DNA from: Elmis aenea
Taxonomy: Eukaryota > Arthropoda > Insecta > Coleoptera > Elmidae
Assembly (NCBI GenBank): GCA_947652605.1
Contig: OX393577.1
Location: 25,299,466-25,363,465, forward strand
Reading direction: 5' to 3'
Length of the DNA: 64,000 nt
This document shows positions 9,801 through 22,700 of the stretch, piece after piece (within the stretch, counting starts at the first letter, position 1; each line of letters opens with the position of its first letter). A program made the translations under genes and the position numbers. The notes under the pieces were generated by a model. It was given only the letters and a program-made list of their open reading frames with translations. It was not told the origin of the DNA and did not search any database.

Positions 9801-12800
9801 TTCAATCGAAAACGCTCAGACCTTCTCCAAATTGGCTTTCCGCCGCGCGCGTCGTACCGAATCGGATTCGTCTCGCTCTCCCCTAAAGATACGTACCAAA
9901 AAAACCAAGTTTCGAGTCGAATTAAGACCGTGGGATGTGAAAATACGATGACGCCGTCAAAAATTTGACATTTAGTTGTGTCAAAATGACACTACCGTCA
10001 GGCTGACAGCATAACCTAAAAATTGAATAATGTCATCACTGTCAAACTGACTGCATAACCTAGAAATCGAGAAATGTCAAAATGACAGCATAACCTATAA
10101 ATTGACTTCTGTCACTGTCAACATTTGACAACTTTTTATTATTATATATGGAATTTCGATATCCATGCAACGCGCCGTGATAGCCGGACGGGTCCGACGT
10201 GCGCTCGCGACGCAAGCGTCTGCGGTTCGAATCCGGCTGCGGGTGGAAATAATTTTCCGCGAAATTGTCCGTCCAACGGTACATGCGTGCGGCAACGGTC
10301 GTTGCGGTAGCGATTATAGCGAATTTGAAATAGGTTAGGGTGCGCATTGCGGCAGTGTAGTGAGATTATTCGACAAAAAAAAGCCCAAGCATGGTTGAAT
10401 TTCGAAAAACATTAGGTAGTAAAACTCCAATAAAAATTAAAGGAAGCCGTATTTATTAGGCCTTAAATATGAATTTATAAAGTAGAGTGGACTTGGTCAG
10501 TTGGGAACTTGAATAGAAATTAAAAAAATTGTGGTAACGAATGAGTTATTAAAATATTGCTTTTGGATGGGTGCTGTCGAGAGACATTTAATACAACACA
10601 AGGTATACCGTTGGAATATTTTTCAAAACTTTTAATTACTAATGGTTTCTTTAACATTTTCAGAAAATACAGACCATAATAAACACTCACAAATTAGTTA
10701 GGAGAAACCCTCGATTATTTTTAAATTACAAATCACAACATGCTCCAACAATTCTTATGCAATAGATATGATTTACTGATTACCAGGTGTTAATGTGAAT
10801 TAAAACATAAATACAATTTTCTATTGCACTTTTTTGAAACTAAATAGACAATTTATCACACCTCTAAACACATCATAATAATAATAATAAATACTAAACA
10901 ATCGACTTTCACAAAATAAAATTTAAGTGCGAGATTACATGCGCTAAAATAGATAAAGAAATAATGGCACTTTGTCAGTTTTTAAAATGTTATTTAAAAT
11001 TAAAACCATCAGACTTATAACAACCAAAAATTGTAAAATTGAATGAAATGAATAAAAATTAAGAATATAATAAATGTTAACGCATAAGGAAAAAATGTAG
11101 TCATAAGTATAGTTAAATGCATCATTTTAGGAATAAACATGCACTCAAGCATTTTTTTACCAAGATATTTCAATCGAAAACGCTCAGACCTTCTCCAAAT
11201 TGGCTTTCCGCCGCGCGCGTCGTACCGAATCGGATTCGTCTCGCTCTCCCCTAAAGATACGTACCAAAAAAACCAAGTTTCGAGTCGAATTAAGACCGTG
11301 GGATGTGAAAATACGATGACGCCGTCAAAAATTTGACATTTAGTTGTGTCAAAATGACACTACCGTCAGGCTGACAGCATAACCTAAAAATTGAATAATG
11401 TCATCACTGTCAAACTGACTGCATAACCTAGAAATCGAGAAATGTCAAAATGACAGCATAACCTATAAATTGACTTCTGTCACTGTCAACATTTGACAAC
11501 TTTTTATTATTATATATGGAATTTCGATATCCATGCAACGCGCCGTGATAGCCGGACGGGTCCGACGTGCGCTCGCGACGCAAGCGTCTGCGGTTCGAAT
11601 CCGGCTGCGGGTGGAAATAATTTTCCGCGAAATTGTCCGTCCAACGGTACATGCGTGCGGCAACGGTCGTTGCGGTAGCGATTATAGCGAATTTGAAATA
11701 GGTTAGGGTGCGCATTGCGGCAGTGTAGTGAGATTATTCGACAAAAAAAAGCCCAAGCATGGTTGAATTTCGAAAAACATTAGGTAGTAAAACTCCAATA
11801 AAAATTAAAGGAAGCCGTATTTATTAGGCCTTAAATATGAATTTATAAAGTAGAGTGGACTTGGTCAGTTGGGAACTTGAATAGAAATTAAAAAAATTGT
11901 GGTAACGAATGAGTTATTAAAATATTGCTTTTGGATGGGTGCTGTCGAGAGACATTTAATACAACACAAGGTATACCGTTGGAATATTTTTCAAAACTTT
12001 TAATTACTAATGGTTTCTTTAACATTTTCAGAAAATACAGACCATAATAAACACTCACAAATTAGTTAGGAGAAACCCTCGATTATTTTTAAATTACAAA
12101 TCACAACATGCTCCAACAATTCTTATGCAATAGATATGATTTACTGATTACCAGGTGTTAATGTGAATTAAAACATAAATACAATTTTCTATTGCACTTT
12201 TTTGAAACTAAATAGACAATTTATCACACCTCTAAACACATCATAATAATAATAATAAATACTAAACAATCGACTTTCACAAAATAAAATTTAAGTGCGA
12301 GATTACATGCGCTAAAATAGATAAAGAAATAATGGCACTTTGTCAGTTTTTAAAATGTTATTTAAAATTAAAACCATCAGACTTATAACAACCAAAAATT
12401 GTAAAATTGAATGAAATAAATAAAAATGAAGAATATAATAAATGTTAATGCATAAGGAAAAAATGTAGTCATAAGTAAAGTTAAATGCATCATTTTAGGA
12501 ATAAACATGCACTCAAGCATTTTTTTACTAAGATATTTCAACCGAAAACGCTCAGACCTTCTCCAAATTGGCTTTCCGCCGCGCGCGTCGTACCGAATCG
12601 GGTTCGTCTCGCTCTCCCCTAAAGATACGTACCAAAAAAACCAAGTTTCTAGTCGAATTAAGACCGTGGGATGTGAAAATACGATGACGCCGTCAAAAAT
12701 TTGACATTTAGTTGTGTCAAAATGACACTACCGTCAGGCTGACAGCATAACCTAAAAATTGAATAATGTCATCACTGTCAAATTGACTGCATAACCTAGA

Positions 12801-14840
12801 AATCGAGAAATGTCAAAATGACAGCATAACCTATAAATTGACTTCTGTCACTGTCAAAATTTGACAACTTTGTATTATTATATATGGAATTTCGATATCC
12901 ATGCAACGCGCCGTGATAGCCGGACGGGTCCGACGTGCGCTCGCGACGCAAGCGTCTGCGGTTCGAATCCGGGTGCGGGTGGAAATAATTTTTCGCGAAA
13001 TTGTCCGTCCGACGGTACATGCGTGCGGCAACGGTCGTTGCGGTAGCGATTATAGCGAATTTGAAATAGGTTAGGGTGCGCTTTGCGGCAGTGTAGTGAG
13101 ATTATTCGACAAAAAAAAGCCCAAGCATGGTTGAATTTTGAAAAACATTAGGTAGGAAAACTCCAATAAAAATTAAAGGAAGCCGTATTTATTAGGCCTT
13201 AATTATGAATTTATAAAGTATAGTGGACTTGGTCAGTTGGTAACTTGAATAGAAATTAAAAAATTGTGGTAACGAATGAGTTATTAAAATATTGCTTTTG
13301 GATGGGTGCTGTCGAGAGACATTTAATACAACACAAGGTATACCGTTGGAATATTTTTCAAATCTTTAATTACTAATGGTTTCTTTAACATTTTCAGAAA
13401 ATACAGACTATAATAAACACTCGCAAATTAGTTAGGAGAAACCCTCGATTATTTTTAAATTAAAAATCACAACATTCTCCAACAATTCTTATGCAATAGA
13501 TATGATTTACTGATTACCAGGTGTTAATGTGAATTAAAACATAAATACAATTTTCTATTGCACTTTTTTGAAACTAAATAGACAATTTATCACACCTCTA
13601 AACACATCATAATAATAATAATAAATACTAAACAATCGACTTTCACAAAATAAAATTTAAGTGCGAGATTACATGCGCTAAAATAGATAAAGAAATAATG
13701 GCACTTTGTCAGTTTTTAAAATGTTATTTAAAATTAAAACCATCAGACTTATAACAACCAAAAATTGTAAAATTGAATGAAATAAATAAAAATGAAGAAT
13801 ATAATAAATGTTAACGCATAAGGAAAAAATGTAGTCATAAGTAAAGTTAAATGCATCATTTTAGGAATATACATGCACTCAAGCATTTTTTTACTAAGAT
13901 ATTTCAACCGAAAACGCTCAGACCTTCTCCAAATTGGCTTTCGGCCGCGCGCGTCGTACCGAATCGGATTCGTCTCGCTCTCCCCTAAAGATACGTACAA
14001 AAAAAAACAAGTTTCGAGTCGAATTAAGACCGTGGGATGTGAAAATACGATGACGCCGTCAAAAATTTGACATTTAGATGTGTCAAAATGACACTACCGT
14101 CAGGCTGACAGCATAACCTAAAAATTGAATAATGTCATCACTGTCAAACTGACTGCATAACCTAGAAATCGAGAAATGTCAAAATGACAGCATAACCTAT
14201 AAATTGACTTCTGTCGCTGTCAAAATTTGACAACTTTGTATTATTATATATGAAATTTCGATATCCATGCAACGCGCCGTGATAGCCGGACGGGTCCGAC
14301 GTGCGCTCACGACGCAAGCGTCTGCGGTTCGAATCCGGGTGCGGGTGGAAATAAGTTTCCGCGAAATTGTCCGTCCGACGGTACATGCGTGCGGCAACGG
14401 TCGTTGCGGTAGCGATTATAGCGAATTTGAAATAGGTTAGGGGGTGCGCATTGCGCCAGTGTAGTGAGATTATTCGACAAAAAAAAGCCCAAGCATGGTT
14501 GAATTTGGAAAAACATTAGGTTGTAAAAATCCAATAAAAATTAAAGGAAGCCGTATTTATTAGGTCTCAAATATGAATTTATAAAGTATAGTGGACTTGG
14601 TCAGTTGGAAACTTGAATAGAAATTAAAAAATTGTGGTAACGAATGAGTTATTAAAATATTGCTTTTGGATGGGTGCTGTCGAGAGACATTTAGTACAAC
14701 ACAAGGTATACCGTTGGAATATTTTTCAAAACTTTTAATTACTAATGGTGTCTTTAACATTTTCAGAAAATACAGACCATAATAAACACTCAGAAATTAG
14801 TTAGGAGAAACCCTCGATTATTTTAAAATTAAAAATCATA
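6867..14840 (+). repeat. 1.37-kb tandem array, five units plus a partial sixth
   Basis: Using GGAAGCCGTATTTATTAGG as a marker, units start at 6867, 8233, 10442, 11810, 13178 and 14546. The spacing is 1366, 2209, 1368, 1368 and 1368. Each unit holds an AT-rich half of unknown origin and a family A half (AACGCTCAGACCTTCTCC to the tRNA-like block). The 2209-bp unit contains an 841-bp insertion, explained by a hAT element with its 8-bp duplication. Units 1-3 are nearly identical; units 4 and 5 are more diverged. The repeated 60-95-residue open frames are not genes. Confidence 0.92.
8384..9216 (+). mobile_element. internally deleted hAT element with perfect 8-bp target duplication
   Basis: The ends are CAGGGGCGCGCC and the inverse of CAGTGGCGCGCC, flanked on both sides by CATTTAAT (8376-8383 and 9217-9224). 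The neighbouring array units carry the empty site with a single CATTTAAT. Inside, a splice-like AAGGTAAGT near 8735 is followed by an acceptor at about 8907 and a short reading frame starting MSQEKNKNKLSG. That looks like the N-terminus of a ZMYM1-type hAT transposase; the rest of the transposase is missing. Confidence 0.9.
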
Positions 14841-15184
14841 ACATTATCAGGTTATTAAAATACTTTTCTTCTTACATTAAATAAACTACATTAATAAGTT
14901 TATTAAAAACAATACTTTTTAGATTACAACCAGGAAATGAAGACATTAACAAAGAATATCATCATACGCTCAGCATATTTTAAAATTTCAATAAGATTTA
15001 TAATCTACAAATGAATCCGATACATTACCACTATAATGCTTTTATATTATAAATAAACCAAACTTTTACCTTGTGGATTTAAAAGCGATTATTTTACAAA
15101 ATTACTTGTCAAACTTAAAAAGTTCGACTATAAATTAAAAATATGAACCAAATTTCAGCAATGTGTTATAGCAGGTAATTATTA
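14841..15184. other. AT-rich spacer
   Basis: No gene or repeat relationship was seen between the end of the array and the next family A copy. Confidence 0.4.
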
Positions 15185-15961
15185 ACAACTAAAATCGCGA
15201 AAAAATGCCGTAAAATCGTAGAAAGGATGAAATTTTCATAATAAAATAGCAAGAAGCCCCTCGAAAATCGTTTCAGATAGTTATTAAGGTAAACGTGCAA
15301 AAATGTCGGTTTTTCACGAAAAAACATCGAAAACGCTCAGACCTTCTCCAAATTGGCTTTCCGCCGCGCGCGTCGTACCGAATCGGATTCGTCTCGCTCT
15401 CCCCTAAAGATACGTACAAAAAAAAAACAAGTTTCGAGTCGAATTAAGACCGTGGGATGTGAAAATACGATGATGCCGTAAAAAATTTGACATTTAGTTG
15501 TGTTAAAATGACACTACCGTCAGGCTGACAGCATAACCTAAAAATTGAATAATGTCATCACTGTCAAACTGACTGCATAACCTAGAAATCAAGAAATGAC
15601 AAAATGACAGCATAACCTATAAATTGACTTCTGTCATTTCGATATCCATGCAACGCGCCGTGATAGCCGGGCGGTCCGAAGTGCGCTCACGACGCAAGCG
15701 TCTGCGGTTCGAATCCGGGTGCATGTGGAAATAATTTTCCGCGAAATTGTCCGTCCGACGGTAGATGCGTGCGGCAACGGTCGTTGCGGTAGCGATTATA
15801 GCGAATTTGAAATTAAAAAAAGTTATTCTTTGCGCAAGCGAAATTCTGCGCGAAAAAGAATTATACGTGCAGCAGAGATTTCTACTCGGAAAGAGAATTT
15901 TACGCGAAAAAGAGAATTCTACGCGCAAGGCGGGTCTAGCGGACCCCGAAGGGTTCGCTAG
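15185..15961 (+). mobile_element. family A copy with short terminal palindrome
   Basis: Begins with AAAATCGCGAAAAAATGCCG, carries the CTCAGACCTTCTCC block and the tRNA-like block at about 15661. It ends with short AAAGAGAATT(C/T)TACGCG repeats and the palindrome CTAGCGGACCCC/GGGTTCGCTAG (15936-15961). Confidence 0.65.
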
Positions 15962-16279
15962 TTGTACAATATACTATTCTACACCCTTAACAGCTGATCT
16001 AAACCTAGAGTTTTACGCAAAACGACGTGAAGTAGTCCTCCACAAAGATTTGACGATCACGAGCCCAAACATCAAATAAGCCGCTTACCGTAGATAAAAA
16101 ACTAGATCTAAGGTAATAAGCATCTAATTACTCGTATATTACCAGTGGGGTATGTCACAGATTATTGTCTTGTATAGTTGACTCGTATAGTTTTGCACTG
16201 TAGAACGTTATTAAATATTTATAAAATTATTAAACAATTTAAAACTTACTGACAATAACAATAAAATATCATAATTTTT
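15962..16279. other. non-coding spacer, leading into satellite-related sequence
   Basis: Nothing was recognised up to about 16160. From there the sequence resembles 2566-2700. Confidence 0.4.
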
Positions 16280-16935
16280 GTTCTGCAATTAAACAATTGT
16301 TTATAACTTCGTTCTGGAGTTAACAATAAAGAGTAGGTACAACATTATAACAATTAATTTAATTTAGATACCTAAGATGGTGCTTACGTGTCACCTTGGC
16401 AGCACCGGGTGAAAATTGTTTATAACTTCGTAATGGAGTTGGCACAAAATTTTATTTTTACGGCACAAAATAGCACAAAATTAGCACAAAATTATGGCAT
16501 AAACAAATTTTAATTCAGACAAGGTGGTGCTTACGCGTCACCTTAGCAGCACCGGGTAAAAATTGTTTATAACTTCGTTATGGAGTTGGCACAAAATTTT
16601 ATTTTTACGGCACAAAATAGCACAAAATTAGCACAAAATTATGGCATAAACAAATTTTAATTCAGACAAGGTGGTGCTTACGCGTCACCTTAGCAGCACC
16701 GGGTGAAAATTGTTTATAACTTCGTTATGGAGTTGGCACAAAATTTTATTTTTACGGCACAAAATAGCACAAAATTAGCACAAAATTATAGCATAAACAA
16801 ATTTTAATTCAGACAAGGTGGTGCTTACGCGTCACCTTAGCAACCTCGAGTGAAAATTGTTTATAACTTTTTTCTGGAGTTGGCACAAAATTTTATTTTT
16901 ACGGCACAAAATAGCACAAAATTAGCACAAAATTA
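16280..16935 (+). repeat. 147-bp satellite-like tandem array, four to five copies
   Basis: TGGAGTTGGCACAAAATT recurs at 16434, 16581, 16728 and 16875, exactly 147 bp apart, with a diverged unit before. Each unit has GCACAAAAT microrepeats and GGTGCTTACGCGTCACCTTA. A short inverted piece of the unit (GTGGTGCTGCCAAGGTGACG) follows at about 16965. Confidence 0.93.
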
Positions 16936-16999
16936 TGGCATAAGTTTTATTATGATTGGAGAAAGTGGTGCTGCCAAGGTGACGGACCTTTTTCAAAGC

Positions 17000-18142
17000 C
17001 TACTAATGTAAAATAATTAATACCGTACGCTTTTAAAACAAAATTGTTCTTTTGCGATTTTCTTAAAAATTTTGTTATGTAAGGGTATTAAAGTTTTAGT
17101 GCGTTGAAAAGAAAAAAAAAATGTCTTTCAAACGGTATAAAAACATATGTCTGGTGCCATTAAAAAAAAAAACATATATGGTGCCGTAACTCCTAAAAAA
17201 ACAAAAGAAAACGAAATTTGACATGACAATATTTTGGGAAATACTGCACCAAACAACTTTTATATGAAACTTCTTTTTGATCATTCTTTCCAATAACAAA
17301 ATAAGTGGGGGTGTCATAAGTGATGCCTCACCCTGTATATGGCTCGTACTATAGTAACACATGTTTACATTGATCGATTGATCATTATGTTAGGCTACTA
17401 ATGGTTTCGATTTGCCAACATTACGCAGTTTGATTGTTTTAAAATATGTTTTAAAAAGACTAATCGTGCACAACATTATTAAAGCAATAATTTAAATCGT
17501 ATTTTTGAGCAACAGAAAATTTGGAATCGCAATTGATTTTAGGTTTATTACGAGTGAAAAAGTTGCACCTTTCCACGAGTGCGTAATTGCTTTACAAGTC
17601 GAATTTTGTACTATACTTTTTCTACAACCACATAACAGTTAGATACTATTATATACCTATGTGACTATGATTTTATAGGCTTGTGGCTAATAGTACACAC
17701 TTGAAAATATCAATGGAAAATATGTACATAGTACGTACGCTGTCACTGTGACCTGAGTCTACTTTGATAATTTTAAGAAATCTATACTTTTTGCTTACCG
17801 TGGATTAAGGACCACGGTTTGCTACACAGGTTCAAAAGCCTGTCGAAAAATCGGAAACTTTTTGACATAAATTTCCGCTGATGGGGCTGTTTAAAACCGT
17901 TCGCTATAAAATTACGCTAGATGGCGATAAGTCTAAGAACCGGTTCGTGAACTAGCTGAGATCTAAATTCTATACAAAACTAGAAGTCTTTCAAGATAAA
18001 CTGAACCGCGAAATGCGCATAGAGAGGGGATGGTGCTTGAAATGTAGACCTTTCAAAAAACGTTATATTATTATAGGTTATAATTCCGTTGTTAAAATAG
18101 ACGTATGTTTTTAGGTGGTGCAATAATTAACGCTTTAGACTA
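17000..18142. other. AT-rich intergenic sequence with one transposon end
   Basis: A CACCCTGTATAT end lies at about 17329-17341. I see no supportable exon; the channel exon that should precede 19565 was not found here. Confidence 0.4.
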
Positions 18143-19008
18143 GTTTGAAAAGATCTACATCGTAAAATTATTTTCATCTATACAGGGTGTCCCATTTTTG
18201 CGCTATAACAAAAACAAAGATTTTTTTAAATGCAACACCCTGTATATTTTTAGGTCAGCGGATGTCATTTCGAACATTTATTGTAGTCGTTTATCTTTTA
18301 TGTATTTTCAATTTGTTACTTTCCATAGTTTATGAATAAAAACGATTAATTTTATTACATAGTTAATATCCGCTTAAATTTTAAATTTATTCAAATGTCA
18401 AGCTGACACTTGCTTACATTTTGGCACTTGTTTTGCATCAGCGCGGCCTACTTCGGTGCATAAAAATGTAATTAAATGGCAACTTTTTTGAAAAGTATTG
18501 AATATCTCAACAACTACGGGGTTTAGACATAGGACACCCCTCATAAAAATTGAAGGGGAGAAAAAAAGCTATCGAATAGTAAAATAAAATAAGGGTGTTT
18601 ACATTTGAAGAAAATGAGTTATGTCACTTTGAAATTTGGAAAGTTTGGCATTTTTTTGTGAACACCCTGTGTCAATAAATTTAAATTTTTTATTTTTAAA
18701 ATGTTGCTCCCCAACTGGACCAACATTATTGCTAAAACTTATTTCTTAACTTTAAAAAACGAGGTGGCTACGATTTTTTAAAGTTAAGCCTGCTTGTGTA
18801 AGATTTTTCGGAAAAAATTTAATAAGTTGGCAACACTGGCACTAAATCAAAAAACAAACAGACATTCATGTAGAGGTTAAAAAATGACATCCGATGACCT
18901 AAAAATATACAGGGTGTTCCATTTAAAAAAATCTTTGTTTTTGTTATAGCGCAAAAATGGGACACCCTGTATAGATGAAAATAATTTTACGACGTAGATC
19001 TTTTCAAA
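18143..19008. mobile_element. TA-target palindromic element
   Basis: Arms 18143-18265 and 18885-19008 are reverse complements, containing TACAGGGTGTCCCATTTTTG and the matching CACCCTGTATA. The 600-bp middle holds no reading frame. A further CACCCTGTATATA end at about 19087-19099 suggests an older outer boundary. Confidence 0.75.
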
Positions 19009-19139
19009 CCAATAACTTTATGTATTTAAGTTTTTTTTCTATCTTTTACGGGCGGGGCGCTATGAAAGCCCGACGCACTAATGAATCACCCTGTATATAT
19101 CGTGTTAAGGTTTAACTTGAATGAATTTTTGTAAGGTGT

Positions 19140-19210
19140 TTGAGGACCACAAAAGCTCTTTCGTGGGCCGGATTTGGCCCGCGGGCCGCCAGTTGGACAG
19201 CCCTCCACTA
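19140..19210. mobile_element. fragment of a hAT-type MITE end
   Basis: GGCCCGCGGGCCGCCAGTTG followed by GACAGCCCT is a familiar hAT-like terminus (CAGGGCTGTCCAAC read on the minus strand). The partner end was not located. Confidence 0.4.
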
Positions 19211-19564
19211 AACCATAATTTTAACCAGAGTCTAACTAAGTTGCTGCAAATATGTTTACTGTGTGTGGACACTATGTTATCTTTCTTTTTCGACATGTTT
19301 AAATACTTTGTAACCTCTGTCGAATTGTTTCTTCTGCTGTGTGTACATTTTGTATCTTGTTTCTGCGACATGAAACAAAAACAGTTTCCATTTGTTGACT
19401 CTGACTCTGTGTTCGTAGCTTAAGGACTCTCTTACTATACATGCAGAGTGTACAGTATTAGTCATTTGCAGAAGTGGCCGTAGAGAAAGGATATTACATC
19501 ATTTATCCGTAAAGATGGGCACTCAGTACTATGCGAAAATATATTAATTGTATCTTTTACGCAG

Positions 19565-19775
19565 ATTTTTGAAAGATAATCATATGCCTCAGTCATTATA
19601 TGAAAGAGTAATGACATTTTTTCGCTTACAATGGTATTATGAGCAAGGAACAGAAAGAGAAGACCTCTTTGCCAGTATGCCGCCTCATCTCAGTTCAGAA
19701 GTGCAAAGCACAGAACTAATGAAAACGTTACGGAAGTCCAATTTATTCAAGTATGCGGACGTTGATTTTATACAG
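19565..19775 (+). CDS. channel exon: C-linker of the first visible unit
   Basis: Acceptor ACGCAG, donor CAG|GTATGT. It encodes 70 residues with YERVMTFFRLQWYYEQG and LFASMPPHLSSEV, the A'-D' helices of a CNG/HCN-type C-linker. It enters in phase 2 and leaves in phase 0. Confidence 0.9.
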
Positions 19776-22700
19776 GTATGTATAGGTATTAATTTTACAA
19801 ACAGGTAAACATAAAAGCATCCATTCTACATATACAGGGTGTTTAAAATTCGCGTTTAAGCATGGGAATCTCACTTATTATAACAGCTACAGTATAGGTT
19901 TAAATTTGGCAAAGTTGCTACATTCGGTGCTCAATTATAATCCGAAGAAAAATTGGAAAACCGTATCCGAGAAAATTAGGTAAACTCGGAAAATACGATT
20001 TTTGAAAATCGCTTTGGATTATAAAATAGTTCAAACGTGTAAAAACATTTCCTAAGCAACTTCTTAAGCCGAAAGATCAAATTTTTTCTAGGTGAATTCG
20101 TTTTTGTTTTATGACAACCAATTTTATTTTTTCTTATAAGCACAATTTTTGCTATTTACATTATCAAATAGACTTTTTTTCTGAATTGATTGATGTATCA
20201 CACATGATAATATTTTACTTCTACATTTATTTTAAAATTTTTAGTTTTTTGATTGGTTGTTATGGTAACGACATAAACTACAACGATCGGCCTACCTAAT
20301 TTATAGTGGTTGACGTCCAAAGCGCAATTTTAGAAGTTTGACCATGAACGTAAAAGTAAAATGCGATGTGTGATATAGCAATTCATTCAGGAAAAAAAAC
20401 TATTTGATAATTTAAATGTCCAAAATTGCGCTTATAAGAGAAAATAAAGTTGTTGTAATGAAACAAAAACGAATCTACCTAGAAAAAATTATCACCATCC
20501 CCTTCGGTTTAAAAAGTTGCTTAGGCAAAGTTTTTACACGTTTGAACTATTTTATAATTCAAAGGAATTTCGGACGATTTTCAAAAATCATATTTTCCGG
20601 TTATCCTAATTTTCTCAGATACCGTTTGAGATATTTCCAATTTCTCTTTAGATTATTTATGAGCACCGATTATAGCATCTTTGCCAAATTTCAACCAATA
20701 CTCTAGCTGTTATAATAAGCGAGATCCCCATAATAAAACTCGAATTTCAAACACCCTGTATACCCACATTTTGTTATCAACTCTTCATAAGTTTGAAATA
20801 CTGATCTTCAAAAAAAAAAAAAATGATTCTTTAACACGTTCATGCTGAATTTGACATATAATTTTTCCATAGACCACAGTAAAATTTGTACTTGTTAATC
20901 TGATACAGATGTCAGTCATATACAGTGTGTCCAAAAGGTATGGAATATGCTATACATATATCTCAGTAAATAAATATCCACTTTAGGGAAAACTGATTTG
21001 AATAAAAGTTGTTTGGTACTTAGTTTTCCACCGTAAGACCAAATTTAAATTCTATTTTTTTTGGAATAACAAAATGACAAGACCCCTATATCAGCAATTC
21101 TTAACCGGGGGGCCGCGACCCCCTGGGGTCCGTGAAAGATTTTAGGGGGGGGCCGCGAAAAATTTATAAAACGTTTTTAATTTTTAAAATATTGAAGTCT
21201 TTAAAAAATATTTTTTACTCCTTATTTTACTCGAACCATTGGCGAGATATCTTCTTAAATAAATCGTAATATTTTTGTTACTACAAACTAAGGGGCCGCG
21301 AAAATATTTTAGGATATTTAGGGGGCCGCGACTACTAAAAGGTTGGGAACCACTGCCCTATATTGTACTCATTTAATAGAGAATTCTTTTCTCTTTTCAA
21401 TAATGCAAAACTTTAGTACCTTACTTAAGCAACTTTTTGAGAAAAGCGCAAAAATATACTCTCAAATTGCTTTAAATGTTTAGTGTTTATTTCTAACAAA
21501 AACATCATAAGAATTAAGAACTAAATTTTTTTAACTAAATCTACAATAAGTATTCAAACTGTGAACCATTTACAGCTTGCAATGATAAACTCGGTTTTTA
21601 AACCCGTTTATAACATTCCCAACCATTTCAGGTGTAAATAGACCTCATCTCTTCTCTAATACGATCTTTTAAATTTTCGATATTCTCCGGCCTCCTGGCA
21701 TAAACTTAATTTTTAAGGTGATTCCAAAGGAAATAGTAGATTTCGTCAAAAAATTGTAGTTCTTATGATGTTTTTGTTAGAAATAAATACTAAACAATTA
21801 AATAATTTGAGGGTATATTTTTACGTTTTTCTCAAAAAGTTGCGCAAGTAAGGGTACTAAAGTTTTGCATCATTAAAAAGAGAAAAAAAATCTCTATCAG
21901 ATGAGTATAATATGGGGTATCTCGTTATTTTAAAAAATTCAATTGTTTTTCATTGCGCTTTTGTTATTCGACAAAATAAAATTTAAATTTTGTCTTATAG
22001 TGGAAAACTAAGTACCAAACAACTTTTATTCAAAACATTTTTCCGTAATGTGGATATTTACTGAGATATATAGCATATTCCATACCTTTTGGACACTGTA
22101 TATCAATACGTCTCTGCGTCTGACATGACACTCGAAGAACTTGGTGGTGTCAGCCATATACGGGTGACGTGCGACCAACGAGTTAAACTAAAATTATCCA
22201 AATGATATGGTTGATTGTTTTCGAACAATCTTCAACATGAAAACTCTGAGAATTTAACAACATTTTTTGTTATGTACTTTGTGTTTCGAATAAATGCGCC
22301 TTTTTATCAATCATTAACTAACTGCATTTCAGGTAGTAGCTTTAGGCGCAAAGATGCGAATCTTACCACCAGACGAAATAATTAGTTATTCTGGAGATAT
22401 GAGCAGAGAAATGTATATCCTACAACAGGGACACTGCCAAATAATATCAGACAATGGTATAATATTACATAACCATGGGCCAGGATCTCAGCTTGGAGAT
22501 ATCGAAATGATTTATGGAATTCCTAAACGTTATACCGTTCGAACAGAAACCAACTGCAAGATTATTGTTATAGATTATCGAACTTATAATCAAGCTATGA
22601 GTATGTTCTCTTCCATATATTATGAAACCAAAGAAATTGTAGAAGATCCATACTTCACGAATTGGGTAAATCTTGTGGATAAGGAGCGACGACCAACTAG

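Noticed and set aside
7562..14070. Five near-identical 65-codon and 61-95-codon open frames
   Set aside because: They recur with the 1368-bp tandem unit, overlap each other on both strands and span the tRNA-like block. No domain is recognisable.
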